64,000 nucleotides of DNA from Luteimonas saliphila (lineage in GTDB: Bacteria; Pseudomonadota; Gammaproteobacteria; Xanthomonadales; Xanthomonadaceae), in NCBI RefSeq assembly GCF_016774335.1, contig NZ_JAETWA010000031.1:1-64000 (forward strand), in the 5' to 3' direction. The position numbers and the translations under genes were made by a program. How positions within the stretch are numbered: position 1 is the first letter of the stretch; every line of letters begins with the position of its first letter. Below the pieces are notes generated by a model. That model made no database searches and had not been told where the DNA came from. It saw only the letters and a program-made list of their open reading frames with translations. This document shows positions 32,421-41,361 of the stretch, in pieces.

Positions 32421-34952
32421 TCAATCGTTCCCGGCCAGCGCATCCGCCAGCGACGGCTCCACGCCCGGTGCGCCGGGGTCGCCGCGCAGCTCGCCCAGCG
32501 GCGGGATGACCAGTGTGGTGTATTCCTCGTAGTGCGCGGTGGGCAGGTCACGCAGGGCGAGGCGCTCCGCGCGCGCGGTTTCGATCGGCAGCCGCGCGGC
32601 TTCGTAAAGGATCACCTCGTGCCCGGGCGGATACCAGCGCAGCAGCTTGTCGACCAGCGCCTGCAGGCCCTCGCGCTCGGCGTGGAAACGGGTGCAGGAC
32701 AGGTCGCCCGACAGCGCCACCTGCCACAGCAGCACCAGCCCGGCGGTGTCGGGCTGGCGATCGTAGTGGAGGAAGTGGGTCGCCTCCATCGACTGCACGC
32801 CGCGACGGCCCGGATCGATGCCGAGGTCGGCGTACAGGCAGGCTTCGGCGGAGATCCCCGGCTCCATGCGCGCCGGGATCCCTTCCGCGCGCGCCTTGCG
32901 CACCACAGCGTGGGGGACGTCGGCGAACACGCCCGGATGGCCGTAGAACACCGCGCACACGCGCTTGCCGTCGCGCACCTGGTCCATGATCGCCGCATCG
33001 ATCTCGCGATAGGTCTGGCGCCGGTCCTTGCCCTCGGCGTAGTGCGCGCCGAGGTTGATCGCGTCGGGGCGGAAGTTCTGGATCATCGCCAGCGCGAACG
33101 GATCGGTCAGGCAGAACACCACCTGCGCCTCGCGGATCTCCGACAGGCAGCGCTCGTTGACGTGGCGCCCGAATTCGATGCCGCTGCCGACCACCACCAG
33201 GCCCGCACCCGCCGCCGATTCGGCCGCCTCCTCGTTCGCGCACACCACCCGGTCCCGGCCTTCGTACTTGGCGCGGTACAGCGCCTGGTCGGCCTCATGG
33301 ATCAGCTGTTCGAGCGTGGCGGCATGGCCGTTGGCCTGGCAGACGCCCGAGCTGATGCTGAAATGCACGGTCTGCCCGAACACGCTGATCGGCTCGATCC
33401 GGTCGCGCAGGCGTTGCAGCAGGCCTCGCGCCTGCGCGGCCTCCGCCTCGAGCAGGATGGTGAATTCGTCGCCGCCGCTGCGCCCGGCGATGCCCTGCTC
33501 GCCGACGATCTCGCGGATCCAGGTCCCCAGCGAACGCAGCGCCTCGTCTCCCGCGGCGTGGCCGTGGCGATCGTTGACCTCCTTGAACCGGTCGATGTCG
33601 GCGACGATCGCGGTAAACGGCCGCCCGTTCCCGCGCGCGCGGGCGAACGCTACTTCGCCGAGCCTGCGCACGTGCTGGTAGTTGTGCAGGCGGGTCAGGC
33701 TGTCGTGCTCGGACTGCCAGCGATAGCGGCGCCGTTCCCGGAATGAGCGGCGCAGCAGCACGGTGAGCAGCAATGCCGTGGCCAGCAGGGCGACCACGCC
33801 CGCGGCGAGCAGCCACTGCCGCCGCTTGGTGGCAGTGACCTGCAGGGCAGCCAGCTCCCGCTCGGCTTCGAGCAATGCGATCTGTTGTTCCTTCATCCGC
33901 GTGTCGAATTCGACCTGCAGGTAGGTCAGGCGCCGCGCACGGGCATCGGCCTCGGCGGCCGCCGAGGCCGACATGGCCTGCTTGAGATGCGCCAGGGCCG
34001 TGACGAGGTCGCCGCGCCGTTCGGCCAGTCTGGCCAGCAGGTGCTCGGTCTCGGCGATGGCGAGGTTGGATTCGTGTTCGCGGTAGTAGCGCAGGGTGTC
34101 GAACAGCAAGGCGCTGGCGTGGTCGAGATCCCGGTTCGACACGATCAGGCTTTCGGCAATGACCAGGCGCGTGCTCCAGGCGCCGGCCGCGTAGCCCGCG
34201 GCCTCGAACTCCGAGAGCGCCTGCCGGGCCCAGCCCCAGGCCTCTTCATGCCGGCCCTGCCTCATCGCCATCTTGGCGACGCCGTACCTGCCGACCGCTG
34301 TGAAAACCGGGTCGCCGGCACGGGTGCAGGCTTCGATCTGCCGGCGCCGCCAGCCTTCCGCGGCACTGAAGTTGCCGGCGTGGTCCTCGGCCAGGGCCAT
34401 TTCCGACAGGGCCACGCACAGGCCCCGGGCATCGTCCCTCGCCTCGACCGCCTCGACGGCGCGCAGCGCCATGTCGCGCGCCTTCTCCGTTTCCCCGACG
34501 AGGGTATGCAGGTAGCTGGCGGTTCCGAGCAGGGTGTGCGATTGCTCGGGCGCCTCGGGCAGGTACGACAGGCCCTCGTTAAGCCAGGTGAAGGCCCGCG
34601 ACCAGTCCTCGATATTGGCGGCCACGTTGATGGCCGTACCGTAGATGCGTATGCGCAGCGCTGCGGGCATCTCCTCCGCCAGCAGCGCTGCCAGGCCCTC
34701 CAGCGCCTCCGTCAGCCGCCCGGCGAGCGCCAGGTTGCGCAGGCGGACATACTCGATGCGCTGGCGCTGCTCCGTGGTGAGCGCACCGGACCGCGATGCC
34801 AGCGCTTCGATTTTCGCGTTCGATTCCCGCCAGTGCGCGGTGACCGCAAGCGCCTCGATCTCGCTGACCTGCGCCTCCAGCGCGTCCGCGGCCAACGACG
34901 GCATGCCGACCAATGCCAGCAGCAGGACTGCGAGCGGAATCAGCCGATACAT
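32421..34952 (-). CDS. TPR sensor - GGDEF diguanylate cyclase - borosin-type peptide N-methyltransferase fusion
   Basis: An 843-residue protein. Parts in order: signal peptide (1-21); a helical TPR-like periplasmic region (about 24-340); a coiled-coil stretch (340-378); a membrane helix (380-401); a GGDEF domain (about 413-572) with intact SGGDEF at 492-497 but no RxxD inhibitory site; and a 261-residue tetrapyrrole-methylase-fold domain (583-843). The last matches split-borosin alpha-N-methyltransferases such as SonM from memory: LVVVGSGIEF, HYAEGKDRRQTY (Tyr638, Arg645, Tyr648), FYGHPGVFADV (Tyr670), EPGISAEACLYADLGIDPG and QSMEATHFL. It lies 31 bp downstream of a precursor-like gene. The fused cyclase suggests N-methylation tied to c-di-GMP signalling. 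Confidence 0.88.
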   Translation of the reverse strand: MYRLIPLAVLLLALVGMPSLAADALEAQVSEIEALAVTAHWRESNAKIEALASRSGALTTEQRQRIEYVRLRNLALAGRLTEALEGLAALLAEEMPAALRIRIYGTAINVAANIEDWSRAFTWLNEGLSYLPEAPEQSHTLLGTASYLHTLVGETEKARDMALRAVEAVEARDDARGLCVALSEMALAEDHAGNFSAAEGWRRRQIEACTRAGDPVFTAVGRYGVAKMAMRQGRHEEAWGWARQALSEFEAAGYAAGAWSTRLVIAESLIVSNRDLDHASALLFDTLRYYREHESNLAIAETEHLLARLAERRGDLVTALAHLKQAMSASAAAEADARARRLTYLQVEFDTRMKEQQIALLEAERELAALQVTATKRRQWLLAAGVVALLATALLLTVLLRRSFRERRRYRWQSEHDSLTRLHNYQHVRRLGEVAFARARGNGRPFTAIVADIDRFKEVNDRHGHAAGDEALRSLGTWIREIVGEQGIAGRSGGDEFTILLEAEAAQARGLLQRLRDRIEPISVFGQTVHFSISSGVCQANGHAATLEQLIHEADQALYRAKYEGRDRVVCANEEAAESAAGAGLVVVGSGIEFGRHVNERCLSEIREAQVVFCLTDPFALAMIQNFRPDAINLGAHYAEGKDRRQTYREIDAAIMDQVRDGKRVCAVFYGHPGVFADVPHAVVRKARAEGIPARMEPGISAEACLYADLGIDPGRRGVQSMEATHFLHYDRQPDTAGLVLLWQVALSGDLSCTRFHAEREGLQALVDKLLRWYPPGHEVILYEAARLPIETARAERLALRDLPTAHYEEYTTLVIPPLGELRGDPGAPGVEPSLADALAGND
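32424..33206 (-). other. Borosin-type alpha-N-methyltransferase domain of the fusion protein
   Basis: This is the segment coding residues 583-843. It has the length of a free-standing split-borosin methyltransferase. There are no cobalamin or siroheme genes nearby, so a role in tetrapyrrole methylation, which a domain search alone might suggest, is unlikely. Confidence 0.82.
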
Positions 34953-34983
34953 GCGCTTGCGACGGACGTTGCCGCGAAGGCGA

Positions 34984-35199
34984 TTACTCGTAGCACTTGA
35001 TGCTGTGGTTGGTGGCGAACTGTCCGTCCGTCAGCCCCGTGAGCTTCTTGATCGCAGCGTAGTCCTTCTCCGCCATCGCCCTGCGCTCGGCGTCGGCCAG
35101 GCCGGCGCGCTGCATCACCGCCTCCGGGTCCTTGTCGTACTCCGCGGCCAGCGCCGCATCGCTGCCAAGCTTGCGCATCAGATCAAGCAGTTTCGACAT
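34984..35199 (-). CDS. Split-borosin precursor peptide candidate
   Basis: A 71-residue protein directly upstream of the methyltransferase fusion. Residues 1-54 form a helical domain with the pattern of the borosin binding domain of SonA-type precursors: LLDLMRKLGSDAALAAEYDKDPEAVMQRAGLADAE, then KDYAAIKKLTG. The conserved marks are the DPEAVM turn and the later acidic-aromatic step before the tail. The remaining 15-17 residues (TDGQFATNHSIKCYE) would be the core whose backbone amides are methylated. The core has one Cys near the end. ATG 35199 follows a gggggaaag ribosome site. An unrelated small LigA-like helical protein is the alternative reading. Confidence 0.83.
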   Translation of the reverse strand: MSKLLDLMRKLGSDAALAAEYDKDPEAVMQRAGLADAERRAMAEKDYAAIKKLTGLTDGQFATNHSIKCYE

Positions 35200-35214
35200 G
35201 TTCTTTCCCCCTGA

Positions 35215-36268
35215 ATCGACCAGGCATCGTCACCTCGCGAACGCGACCCGGCGCGATGCAGTGACCCCATGACAACCACCCCGACGTACACGCCGCCTCC
35301 GGCGCCGCGGAACAGGCCGACATTAGCACAGGACCATGCCCGTACGGCGGTGGCAGCCCGACACGGGCGCATCATCGGCGCAGCGGGAAACAAGGTGCCT
35401 GTGCTGCGTGCTTCGGCGGTCCGGGATGGACCGGTACCGATCGAGCGCCCCCGCGCGGGCCCACTTCCGGACCGCGGGCGATGCCCGTTGATCCGGAATC
35501 CGCCGGACCAGGCACCTGTCGTCGAGAGCGCAGCGCGCGATCCCGCGTCGGGCATCGCGTACACCCTCGCGTCCACTCGACCGCGCGGACCGCGATGCCG
35601 CAGGAGCGCCGGCTGCGGTCGCGCTCGCCAGCGGGCCATCGGGCCATCGCGATCGGAGCGGCGACGATCTGCGCCCCGGTCCCCTGGGACCACGCCAGCA
35701 AGACATGGATGTTCTGCGCGCGACTCACGGCCCGGTGAGCGCGGATCGCGTGCGCGGCTTGCCGCGCGCATCCGGGCGGCCGCCCGGATGCGCTGCCGGG
35801 TGGCCGGACCGCGCAGCGGCCCTGGCCAAGCGACGGGCGATTCCCGGGCGCCGGGGCGCGGCGTCGATCCGGAGTCCTGACCGGGACGTCTGCGTACGGG
35901 CCAGGCCGCGAGCGCGTGCGCACGACCGGCGCCCGCCATATCGGAAACGGCAGTGGTGCATACCCGACCGCATATGTCGCCCTCGTGCGCGGCAACGATC
36001 GCCCGCCCGAAGCCGATGCCCACCTGCCGCCGCCAACGCCCTTGGGATCGGGCGTTTCGACGCACCGGGGTCCTGGTACCGGCGCTGCACGCGGACCGAC
36101 CGTTGCGTCCCGGCCCATCCGCGTACTACCCCGATGCCGCGCGGGATTCGACTCGGCAAGGGCTTTTCGACAGACTCCGATCCCACCCGCTGCCGGGCAC
36201 GCCTGCGCGCATCGCGCGCACGAAATGCCCGACGCGAACACAGCCAGCCCAAGGAACGCCAAACGCCC
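35215..36268. other. 1.05-kb region without a convincing gene
   Basis: Open frames exist on both strands here, but their translations are Arg/Ala/Pro/Gly-rich with no domain, signal peptide or hydrophobic pattern. I see no repeat, tRNA or clear terminator. It separates the divergent borosin-like unit and the GH51 gene and is long for this genome, so it may hold eroded sequence or regulatory RNA. Confidence 0.5.
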
Positions 36269-37804
36269 ATGACCGTCCTGAATTCCCTGCGCGCCGTCGC
36301 CTGCTGCGCCCTGCTCTCCGCCTCCCCGCACCTGTTCGCCGCCACCGTCACCGGCACCGTCCAGGCCGACAAACCCGGTCCGGTGATCGCGCCGGAACTC
36401 TACGGCCAGTTCATGGAGCAGCTCGGCACCGGCGTCGACGGCGGCGTCTGGGTCGGCCCGGATTCGGACATCCCCAATACCCGCGGCTTCCGCAACGACG
36501 TGCTGGCGGCGCTGAAGGAACTGCAGGTCCCGGTGCTGCGCTGGCCGGGCGGCTGCTACGCCGACATCTACGACTGGCGCACCGGCATCGGCCCGCGCGA
36601 CCGGCGCCCGGTCACCCTCAACCGCTGGTGGGGCAACAAGGAAGAACACAACGCCGTCGGCACCCACGAGTTCTTCGAATTCGCGGAACTGCTCGGCGCC
36701 AGGACCTTCCTCAACGTCAACGTCGGCACCGGCACCCCGCGCGAGGCCGCGCAGTGGGTGGAATACATCACCTCGCCCACCAATTCGGCGCTCGCGCAGG
36801 AGCGCCGCCGCAACGGCCGCGAGGAACCGTGGAAGATCGACTTCCTCGGCATCGGCAACGAACCCAACGGCTGCGGCGGCCGCATGCGCGCGGAGACCTT
36901 CGCCGACCTGTTCCGCCAGTACTCGGGCTTCATCGCCCCGCATGGCGGCACGACGATGATCGCCTCCGGCCCCGACGCGACCAGCGCGGAATGGACCCGC
37001 ACCACGATGGAACTCGCCGGCGAGCACCTCGACGCATTCTCGATGCACTACTACACCCTGCCCACCGGCGACTGGAGCGCGAAGGGCCCGGCGACCGGCT
37101 TCGACCAGGCGCAATGGCGGGCCACGTTCGAGCGCACCTACATGATCGAGCCGATGATCCGGGAACAGTCCGCGATCATGGACGAGTTCGATCCGGAGGC
37201 GGAGAAGGCGCTGGTGATAGGCGAATGGGGCACCTGGTACGACCCGACGCCCGGCTCGCCAGGCGGCTGGTTGCAGCAGCAGAACAGCATCCGCGACGGC
37301 CTGGTGGCGGCGGTCAACCTCAATATCTTCCATCGCAACGCCCGGCGTCTGCGCGCCGCGGGCATCGCGCAGATGGTCAACGTGCTGCAGGCGATGATCC
37401 TCACCGACGGCGCGAAGATGCTGCGTACGCCCACCTACCATGCGTTCCGGATGTACCGGCCGTTCCAGGGCGCCACCTCGCTGCCGCTGCAACTGGACTC
37501 GCCCGCCTACGGCAGCCTCGAGGCCGTGGACGGCACCGCCGCGCGCGGCCGCGACGGCAAGCTGCATGTCGCGCTGGTGAACATCGATCCGGACGCGGCG
37601 ATGAACGTCTCGCTCGCGCTCCACGGCACGCAGGCGACCCGCGCGACCGGGCAAGTGCTCACCGCGGACGCGATCGACGCGCACAACACCTTCGACGATC
37701 CGGACAACGTCCACCCGGTGGCGTTCGAAGGCGCGCGCGTCTCGGACGGGAGATTGACCGCCACCCTGCCCGCCAAGTCGCTGATCGTGTTGACCCTGGA
37801 GTAA
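36269..37804 (+). CDS. Secreted GH51 alpha-L-arabinofuranosidase
   Basis: A 511-residue glycoside hydrolase that removes arabinose side chains from arabinoxylan and related hemicelluloses. The signal peptide ends near FAA (residue 25). The (beta/alpha)8 catalytic domain has the acid/base Glu198 in GIGNEPNGCGG and the nucleophile Glu319 in VIGEWGTWYD. RWPGGCYADIYDWRTGIGP is the family's arabinose-site segment. A C-terminal beta-domain follows (from about residue 400). It is full length. The ATG at 36269 is chosen for the signal peptide. It belongs functionally with the GH3 enzyme at 48252. Confidence 0.95.
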   Translation: MTVLNSLRAVACCALLSASPHLFAATVTGTVQADKPGPVIAPELYGQFMEQLGTGVDGGVWVGPDSDIPNTRGFRNDVLAALKELQVPVLRWPGGCYADIYDWRTGIGPRDRRPVTLNRWWGNKEEHNAVGTHEFFEFAELLGARTFLNVNVGTGTPREAAQWVEYITSPTNSALAQERRRNGREEPWKIDFLGIGNEPNGCGGRMRAETFADLFRQYSGFIAPHGGTTMIASGPDATSAEWTRTTMELAGEHLDAFSMHYYTLPTGDWSAKGPATGFDQAQWRATFERTYMIEPMIREQSAIMDEFDPEAEKALVIGEWGTWYDPTPGSPGGWLQQQNSIRDGLVAAVNLNIFHRNARRLRAAGIAQMVNVLQAMILTDGAKMLRTPTYHAFRMYRPFQGATSLPLQLDSPAYGSLEAVDGTAARGRDGKLHVALVNIDPDAAMNVSLALHGTQATRATGQVLTADAIDAHNTFDDPDNVHPVAFEGARVSDGRLTATLPAKSLIVLTLE

Positions 37805-37980
37805 TTGCGAGGTCCGCATGGACCCGGCCCGCGGAGACCACAGGGCGGGCGTCGGCGGGCCAATGCGATGGCCCTCCGTGCCTCGCGGTCCCCGCGCATG
37901 GCATCCGCTTTTCTCCCCCTGCCGCGCCCCCATCCCCGACGGCACGCCGCTTGCGACGGGCGTACGCGTACCCGGCCCGA

Positions 37981-39024
37981 TTACGCGGGCTGGAACACCG
38001 GTTCGAGCAGCCGGAACGTGCCGGCATCGGCGTCCAGTTCCACCCGCCCCCCGACCGGCACGATGAACTGCTGGCGGATGTGGCCGATCATCGCGCCGCG
38101 ATAGGCCGGAACGCCCAGCGGCCTGATATGGTCGTCGAGGATCTGCGACAGGGTCAACGAGCCGTAGCCGTCGCCGGGGTCGCAGTCGGTGCACTCGCCG
38201 AAGATGAAGCCGGCGATCCGGTCGAGCGCGCCCATCAGCTTGAGCGTGGTCAGCATGCGGTCGACCCGATAGGGCGCCTCGGACACATCCTCCAGGAACA
38301 GGATCCTGCCGCCGAAGTCGGGCACGTACGGCGAGCCGGCGATGGCCGTGAGCACCGTCAGGTTGCCGCCCACCAGTTCACCGCGCGCCTTGCCGCCGGT
38401 GATGGTGACCGTACGGTTCTTGCGCGGCACCAGTTCGTCGCCGGCCTCGACCAGGTTTTCGTAGCGCATCAGTTCGCGCTCGAAGAACACGCGCCGGAAC
38501 TGGTCGACGTTGAACCGGTTCCAGCTGCCGGCGCCGATGGGGCCGTGGAAGGTCACCAGGCCGGTCCGTGCATGGATGGCGCTGTGCAGCGCGGTGACGT
38601 CGGAATAGCCGAGCAGCGCCTTGGGGTTGGCGCGGATCGCGTCGTAATCCAGCAGCGGCAGCAGGCGCGCCGCGCCGGAGCCGCCGCGCGCGCAGACGAT
38701 GGCCTTGACGTCCCGGTCGGCGAAGGCGGCGTTGATGTCGCCGGCACGCTGCGCATCGGTGCCGGCGAGGTGACCGCGGCGCGCCGCGTAGTGCGCGCCG
38801 GTCTTCACCCTGAAGCCCAGCGCCTCCATTGCCTCGCGCGCGAGCTGCAGATCGAAGCTGTCGTCGACTGCGGACGACGGGCTGACCAGGCATACGGTAT
38901 CGCCGGGCGCAAGCGGCACCGGCAGCAGGCGTGCGTGCGGCGCCGCGCTCGCGCTGCGCACGGCGGCAAGTGGAAGCAGGGCGGCCGCCAACGCAGCGTT
39001 GCCGAGGAAGTCCCGCCTGTGCAT
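37981..39024 (-). CDS. S66-family LD-carboxypeptidase, Tat-type signal
   Basis: A 347-residue muramoyltetrapeptide (LD-) carboxypeptidase-like protein that would trim D-Ala from peptidoglycan peptides or cleave related peptides. The N-terminus MHRRDFLGNAALAAALLP is a twin-arginine-like signal, whereas E. coli LdcA is cytosolic. Family motifs are present: VCLVSPSSAVDD, CARGGSGAARLLPLLDYD, LLGYSDVTALH (Ser nucleophile region), GPIGAG, GELVGGNLTVL and the terminal GAMIGHIRQQFIVPVGG with the active-site His. ATG 39024 starts the signal. Confidence 0.92.
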   Translation of the reverse strand: MHRRDFLGNAALAAALLPLAAVRSASAAPHARLLPVPLAPGDTVCLVSPSSAVDDSFDLQLAREAMEALGFRVKTGAHYAARRGHLAGTDAQRAGDINAAFADRDVKAIVCARGGSGAARLLPLLDYDAIRANPKALLGYSDVTALHSAIHARTGLVTFHGPIGAGSWNRFNVDQFRRVFFERELMRYENLVEAGDELVPRKNRTVTITGGKARGELVGGNLTVLTAIAGSPYVPDFGGRILFLEDVSEAPYRVDRMLTTLKLMGALDRIAGFIFGECTDCDPGDGYGSLTLSQILDDHIRPLGVPAYRGAMIGHIRQQFIVPVGGRVELDADAGTFRLLEPVFQPA

Positions 39025-39164
39025 GTGTGGCTGCCTGTCGGACCCGGTTCCGGACCAGATTAGCACCGGTCACGCGCAACAATCCGCCGGGCGCAACGCG
39101 AGGCGACGGATGCGTTCCGCACCGCAGCCGATCGCCGATCCGTCGCGGACGCGGGAACGGTTCC

Positions 39165-40223
39165 TCACCCCTCCGCCCGGCCGGGAACCAGAGGCCCCGG
39201 CACGGGCGCGCCGTCGTCCGGCCCGGATCGATCCTCGATCACGGTGCGGTTGCGTCCGCTGCGCTTGGCGCGGTACATGGCGGCGTCGGCGCGGGCCAGC
39301 CAGTCGCCGGCCGATTCGCCGGGACGGAAGGGCGCGGCGCCGAGCGAAACGGTGATACTGCGTCCGTGGCACCGCACCTCGCGCTCCACCGAAACCCGCA
39401 GCTTTTCCGCGATGTTCCACAACGCGTCCGGGCTGGCGCCGGGGCACAGCAGACCGAATTCCTCGCCGCCGAGCCGGAAGAAGCGATCGTCCTTGCGCGT
39501 GGAACTGCGCACCAGTTCGGACACCTGGACGAGCACGTCGTCTCCGGCTTCGTGGCCGAAGTCGTCGTTGACCAGCTTGAAACGGTCGAGGTCGAAGACT
39601 ACGAAGCCCAGCGGCGTGCCGCTGCGCATGCTCGATGCCATCGCGATCTCCAGTTCCGTCTCCAGGCCGCGACGATTGCCCGCGCCGGTGAGCGGGTCGT
39701 GCAGCGCGACCGCCTCGAGCTGCGACCGCTGCAGCTCCGCACGCGACGAGAATACGAACGAGAACAGGCTGACGACCGCGGCGGTCACCCCGAACATGAC
39801 CTTCTGCAGGGAGCTGACCAGGGCGGCATCACTCGCGATGATCGCCGCGATCGCGAGCGTGGAGACCACGAGAGCCGGCCAGCGGCCGACGAGGAGAAAG
39901 TTCGCGACCAGGACCGGATAGACCCAGAACAGACCGGACAGCCCGGCAAGGTGCGCCACCGCGACGCAGCCGATCGAGTACGTGACCGACGCGATGAGCG
40001 CCGCACCCGGCGTTCGCCCTGTGCGCCACGCATAGGCCGAACTGGCGACGATGCCGACTACGATCACCATGTCGACCAGCGCGACCAGCGGTTGCCCGCT
40101 CAAGAAGCGATAGACCGCGAATGGCGTGATGCCCAGGGCGGTGATCGCGCCGAACATCACGATGATCGCGAGATGGAAATCGCCTTTGAGCCTGGTCTTC
40201 CACATCTCGCGGTGTGTTCGCAT
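39165..40223 (-). CDS. Membrane diguanylate cyclase (GGEEF)
   Basis: About 352 residues. Five or six N-terminal membrane helices (a compact 165-residue membrane domain) are followed by a GGDEF-family domain with active-site loop RLGGEEFGLLC and an RKDD inhibitory site just before it. DPLTGAGNRRGLE and FVVFDLDRFKLVNDDFGHEAGD complete the cyclase signature. The start is uncertain: ATG 40223 or ATG 40205. Three 8-bp tandem repeats lie 6 bases upstream of the first and could affect expression. It ends in a Pro/Gly-rich tail. Confidence 0.9.
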   Translation of the reverse strand: MRTHREMWKTRLKGDFHLAIIVMFGAITALGITPFAVYRFLSGQPLVALVDMVIVVGIVASSAYAWRTGRTPGAALIASVTYSIGCVAVAHLAGLSGLFWVYPVLVANFLLVGRWPALVVSTLAIAAIIASDAALVSSLQKVMFGVTAAVVSLFSFVFSSRAELQRSQLEAVALHDPLTGAGNRRGLETELEIAMASSMRSGTPLGFVVFDLDRFKLVNDDFGHEAGDDVLVQVSELVRSSTRKDDRFFRLGGEEFGLLCPGASPDALWNIAEKLRVSVEREVRCHGRSITVSLGAAPFRPGESAGDWLARADAAMYRAKRSGRNRTVIEDRSGPDDGAPVPGPLVPGRAEG

Positions 40224-40228
40224 TCGGG

Positions 40229-40252
40229 GCGTGGCTGCGTGGCTGCGTGGGT
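40229..40252. repeat. 8-bp tandem repeat, three copies, at the 5' end of a GGDEF gene
   Basis: gcgtggct occurs at 40229-40236 and 40237-40244, and as gcgtgggt at 40245-40252, followed by a partial fourth copy. It sits immediately upstream (minus strand) of the probable start codon at 40223. The unit is not a multiple of three. Confidence 0.7.
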
Positions 40253-40576
40253 GCGTCGCATACCCGTATCGCAACGGGCACGACCACAGGCAAGGAAGCA
40301 TGCCCGGGACGCAATCGCCGCCACACTAGCGGACCGGCGGCCGCGCCGGCGTGAACGGAGCCCATCCGCGCCAGGCTCGACGCTTCCGCGGTGTGCGCCT
40401 GGCGCGTCGTTCTGCAGCGCACCAGAACGCCGGAGAATGAAAGCCTTGCAGCCGCGAAGTCCGGACCGGCTGCCGCGCCTCCCCGACACCACTGGCGTTG
40501 GCACGAGGCTCGGCCGGGACAGCGCGCGTCGAGACCGGTTGTCGCCGGCGTCGTCAGTTGGCCGCCGGCGTCGGGG

Positions 40577-41122
40577 TCAGGCGGGTTTCACGCGCACGCG
40601 TGGCGTCATCGCCACGTTGGCATGTTCGCTCATGAGCTGCAGCTCGCCGTCCTGGATCATCGCGGTCAGGCGCATGCCGCGCTCGAGCAGGCCCACCGTC
40701 GCCTCGACGGCATCCGGGTCGAGGTCGAGCACCGTCAGGTTCCTCAACCGCGTCAGCGCCGAAGCGATCCTGTTCCACCAGATCTCCGCGCCGTTGCCGC
40801 TGTAGTTCACCACCACCACCTGACGCGCACGGGCGCAGGCCTTGCGGATCCGGCTCTCGTCCGGCTGTCCCAGGTCGATCCAACGCTCGATGTCGCCGGT
40901 GTAGTCGCGTTGCCACAGGTCGGCATCCTCGTCGCTGCTCAGCCCGCGCCCGAATTCCAGGCGCTCGTCGGCGAACAGCGCGAAGGCGATCAGCCGCACC
41001 ATCAGCCGCGCCGGCGTCTCGGACGGATGCTGTGCGAGCGTGAGGTTGTGGCTGGCGTAGTAGTGCCGGTCCATGTCGCTGACCTGCAGCTCCACCTTGT
41101 AGATCGTCGAATTGGGCGCCAT
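40577..41122 (-). CDS. yaeQ: YaeQ family protein
   Basis: A 181-residue protein of the YaeQ family, which has a PD-(D/E)XK nuclease-like fold and an unclear cellular role. Family signatures are readable throughout: MAPNSTIYKVELQVSDMDRHYY, TLAQHPSETPARLMVRLIAFALFA, FGRGLSSDEDADLW, WIDLGQPDE and the nuclease-like core segments around VVVVNYSGNGAEIWW. The length is normal and it is a single gene. It is divergent from the N-formylglutamate amidohydrolase-like gene. Confidence 0.94.
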   Translation of the reverse strand: MAPNSTIYKVELQVSDMDRHYYASHNLTLAQHPSETPARLMVRLIAFALFADERLEFGRGLSSDEDADLWQRDYTGDIERWIDLGQPDESRIRKACARARQVVVVNYSGNGAEIWWNRIASALTRLRNLTVLDLDPDAVEATVGLLERGMRLTAMIQDGELQLMSEHANVAMTPRVRVKPA

Positions 41123-41361
41123 CGGTCTGCCGGAGGGAAAGAGGCGCGATTGTAGTCGGCCCGGCGGGAAGATCGGCGCGACGCAGGCGCGGCCCGGCTG
41201 CCGCCATTGCCGATCGCCGACGGGTTTCGACACGGGACGGCGACGGTCCGGTGCATGGCGCAAGGGTCCGCAGGCCTTCGGGACGCAGTGCAACGCGCGC
41301 CTGGCGTGGCGTCGCTGGTCCATCACGGCACGATCATTGTACCGATGACAGCATTCCCGCC

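Noticed and set aside
32421..33206. Reading the C-terminal domain of the GGDEF fusion as a cobalamin or siroheme methylase
   Set aside because: There is no tetrapyrrole gene nearby, and the motifs and the adjacent precursor-like gene fit borosin methyltransferases better.
35269..35880. A plus-strand open frame of 203 codons in the gene-free stretch
   Set aside because: The translation is Arg/Pro/Ala-rich with no fold-like pattern, signal or conserved motif, and frames on the other strand look the same.
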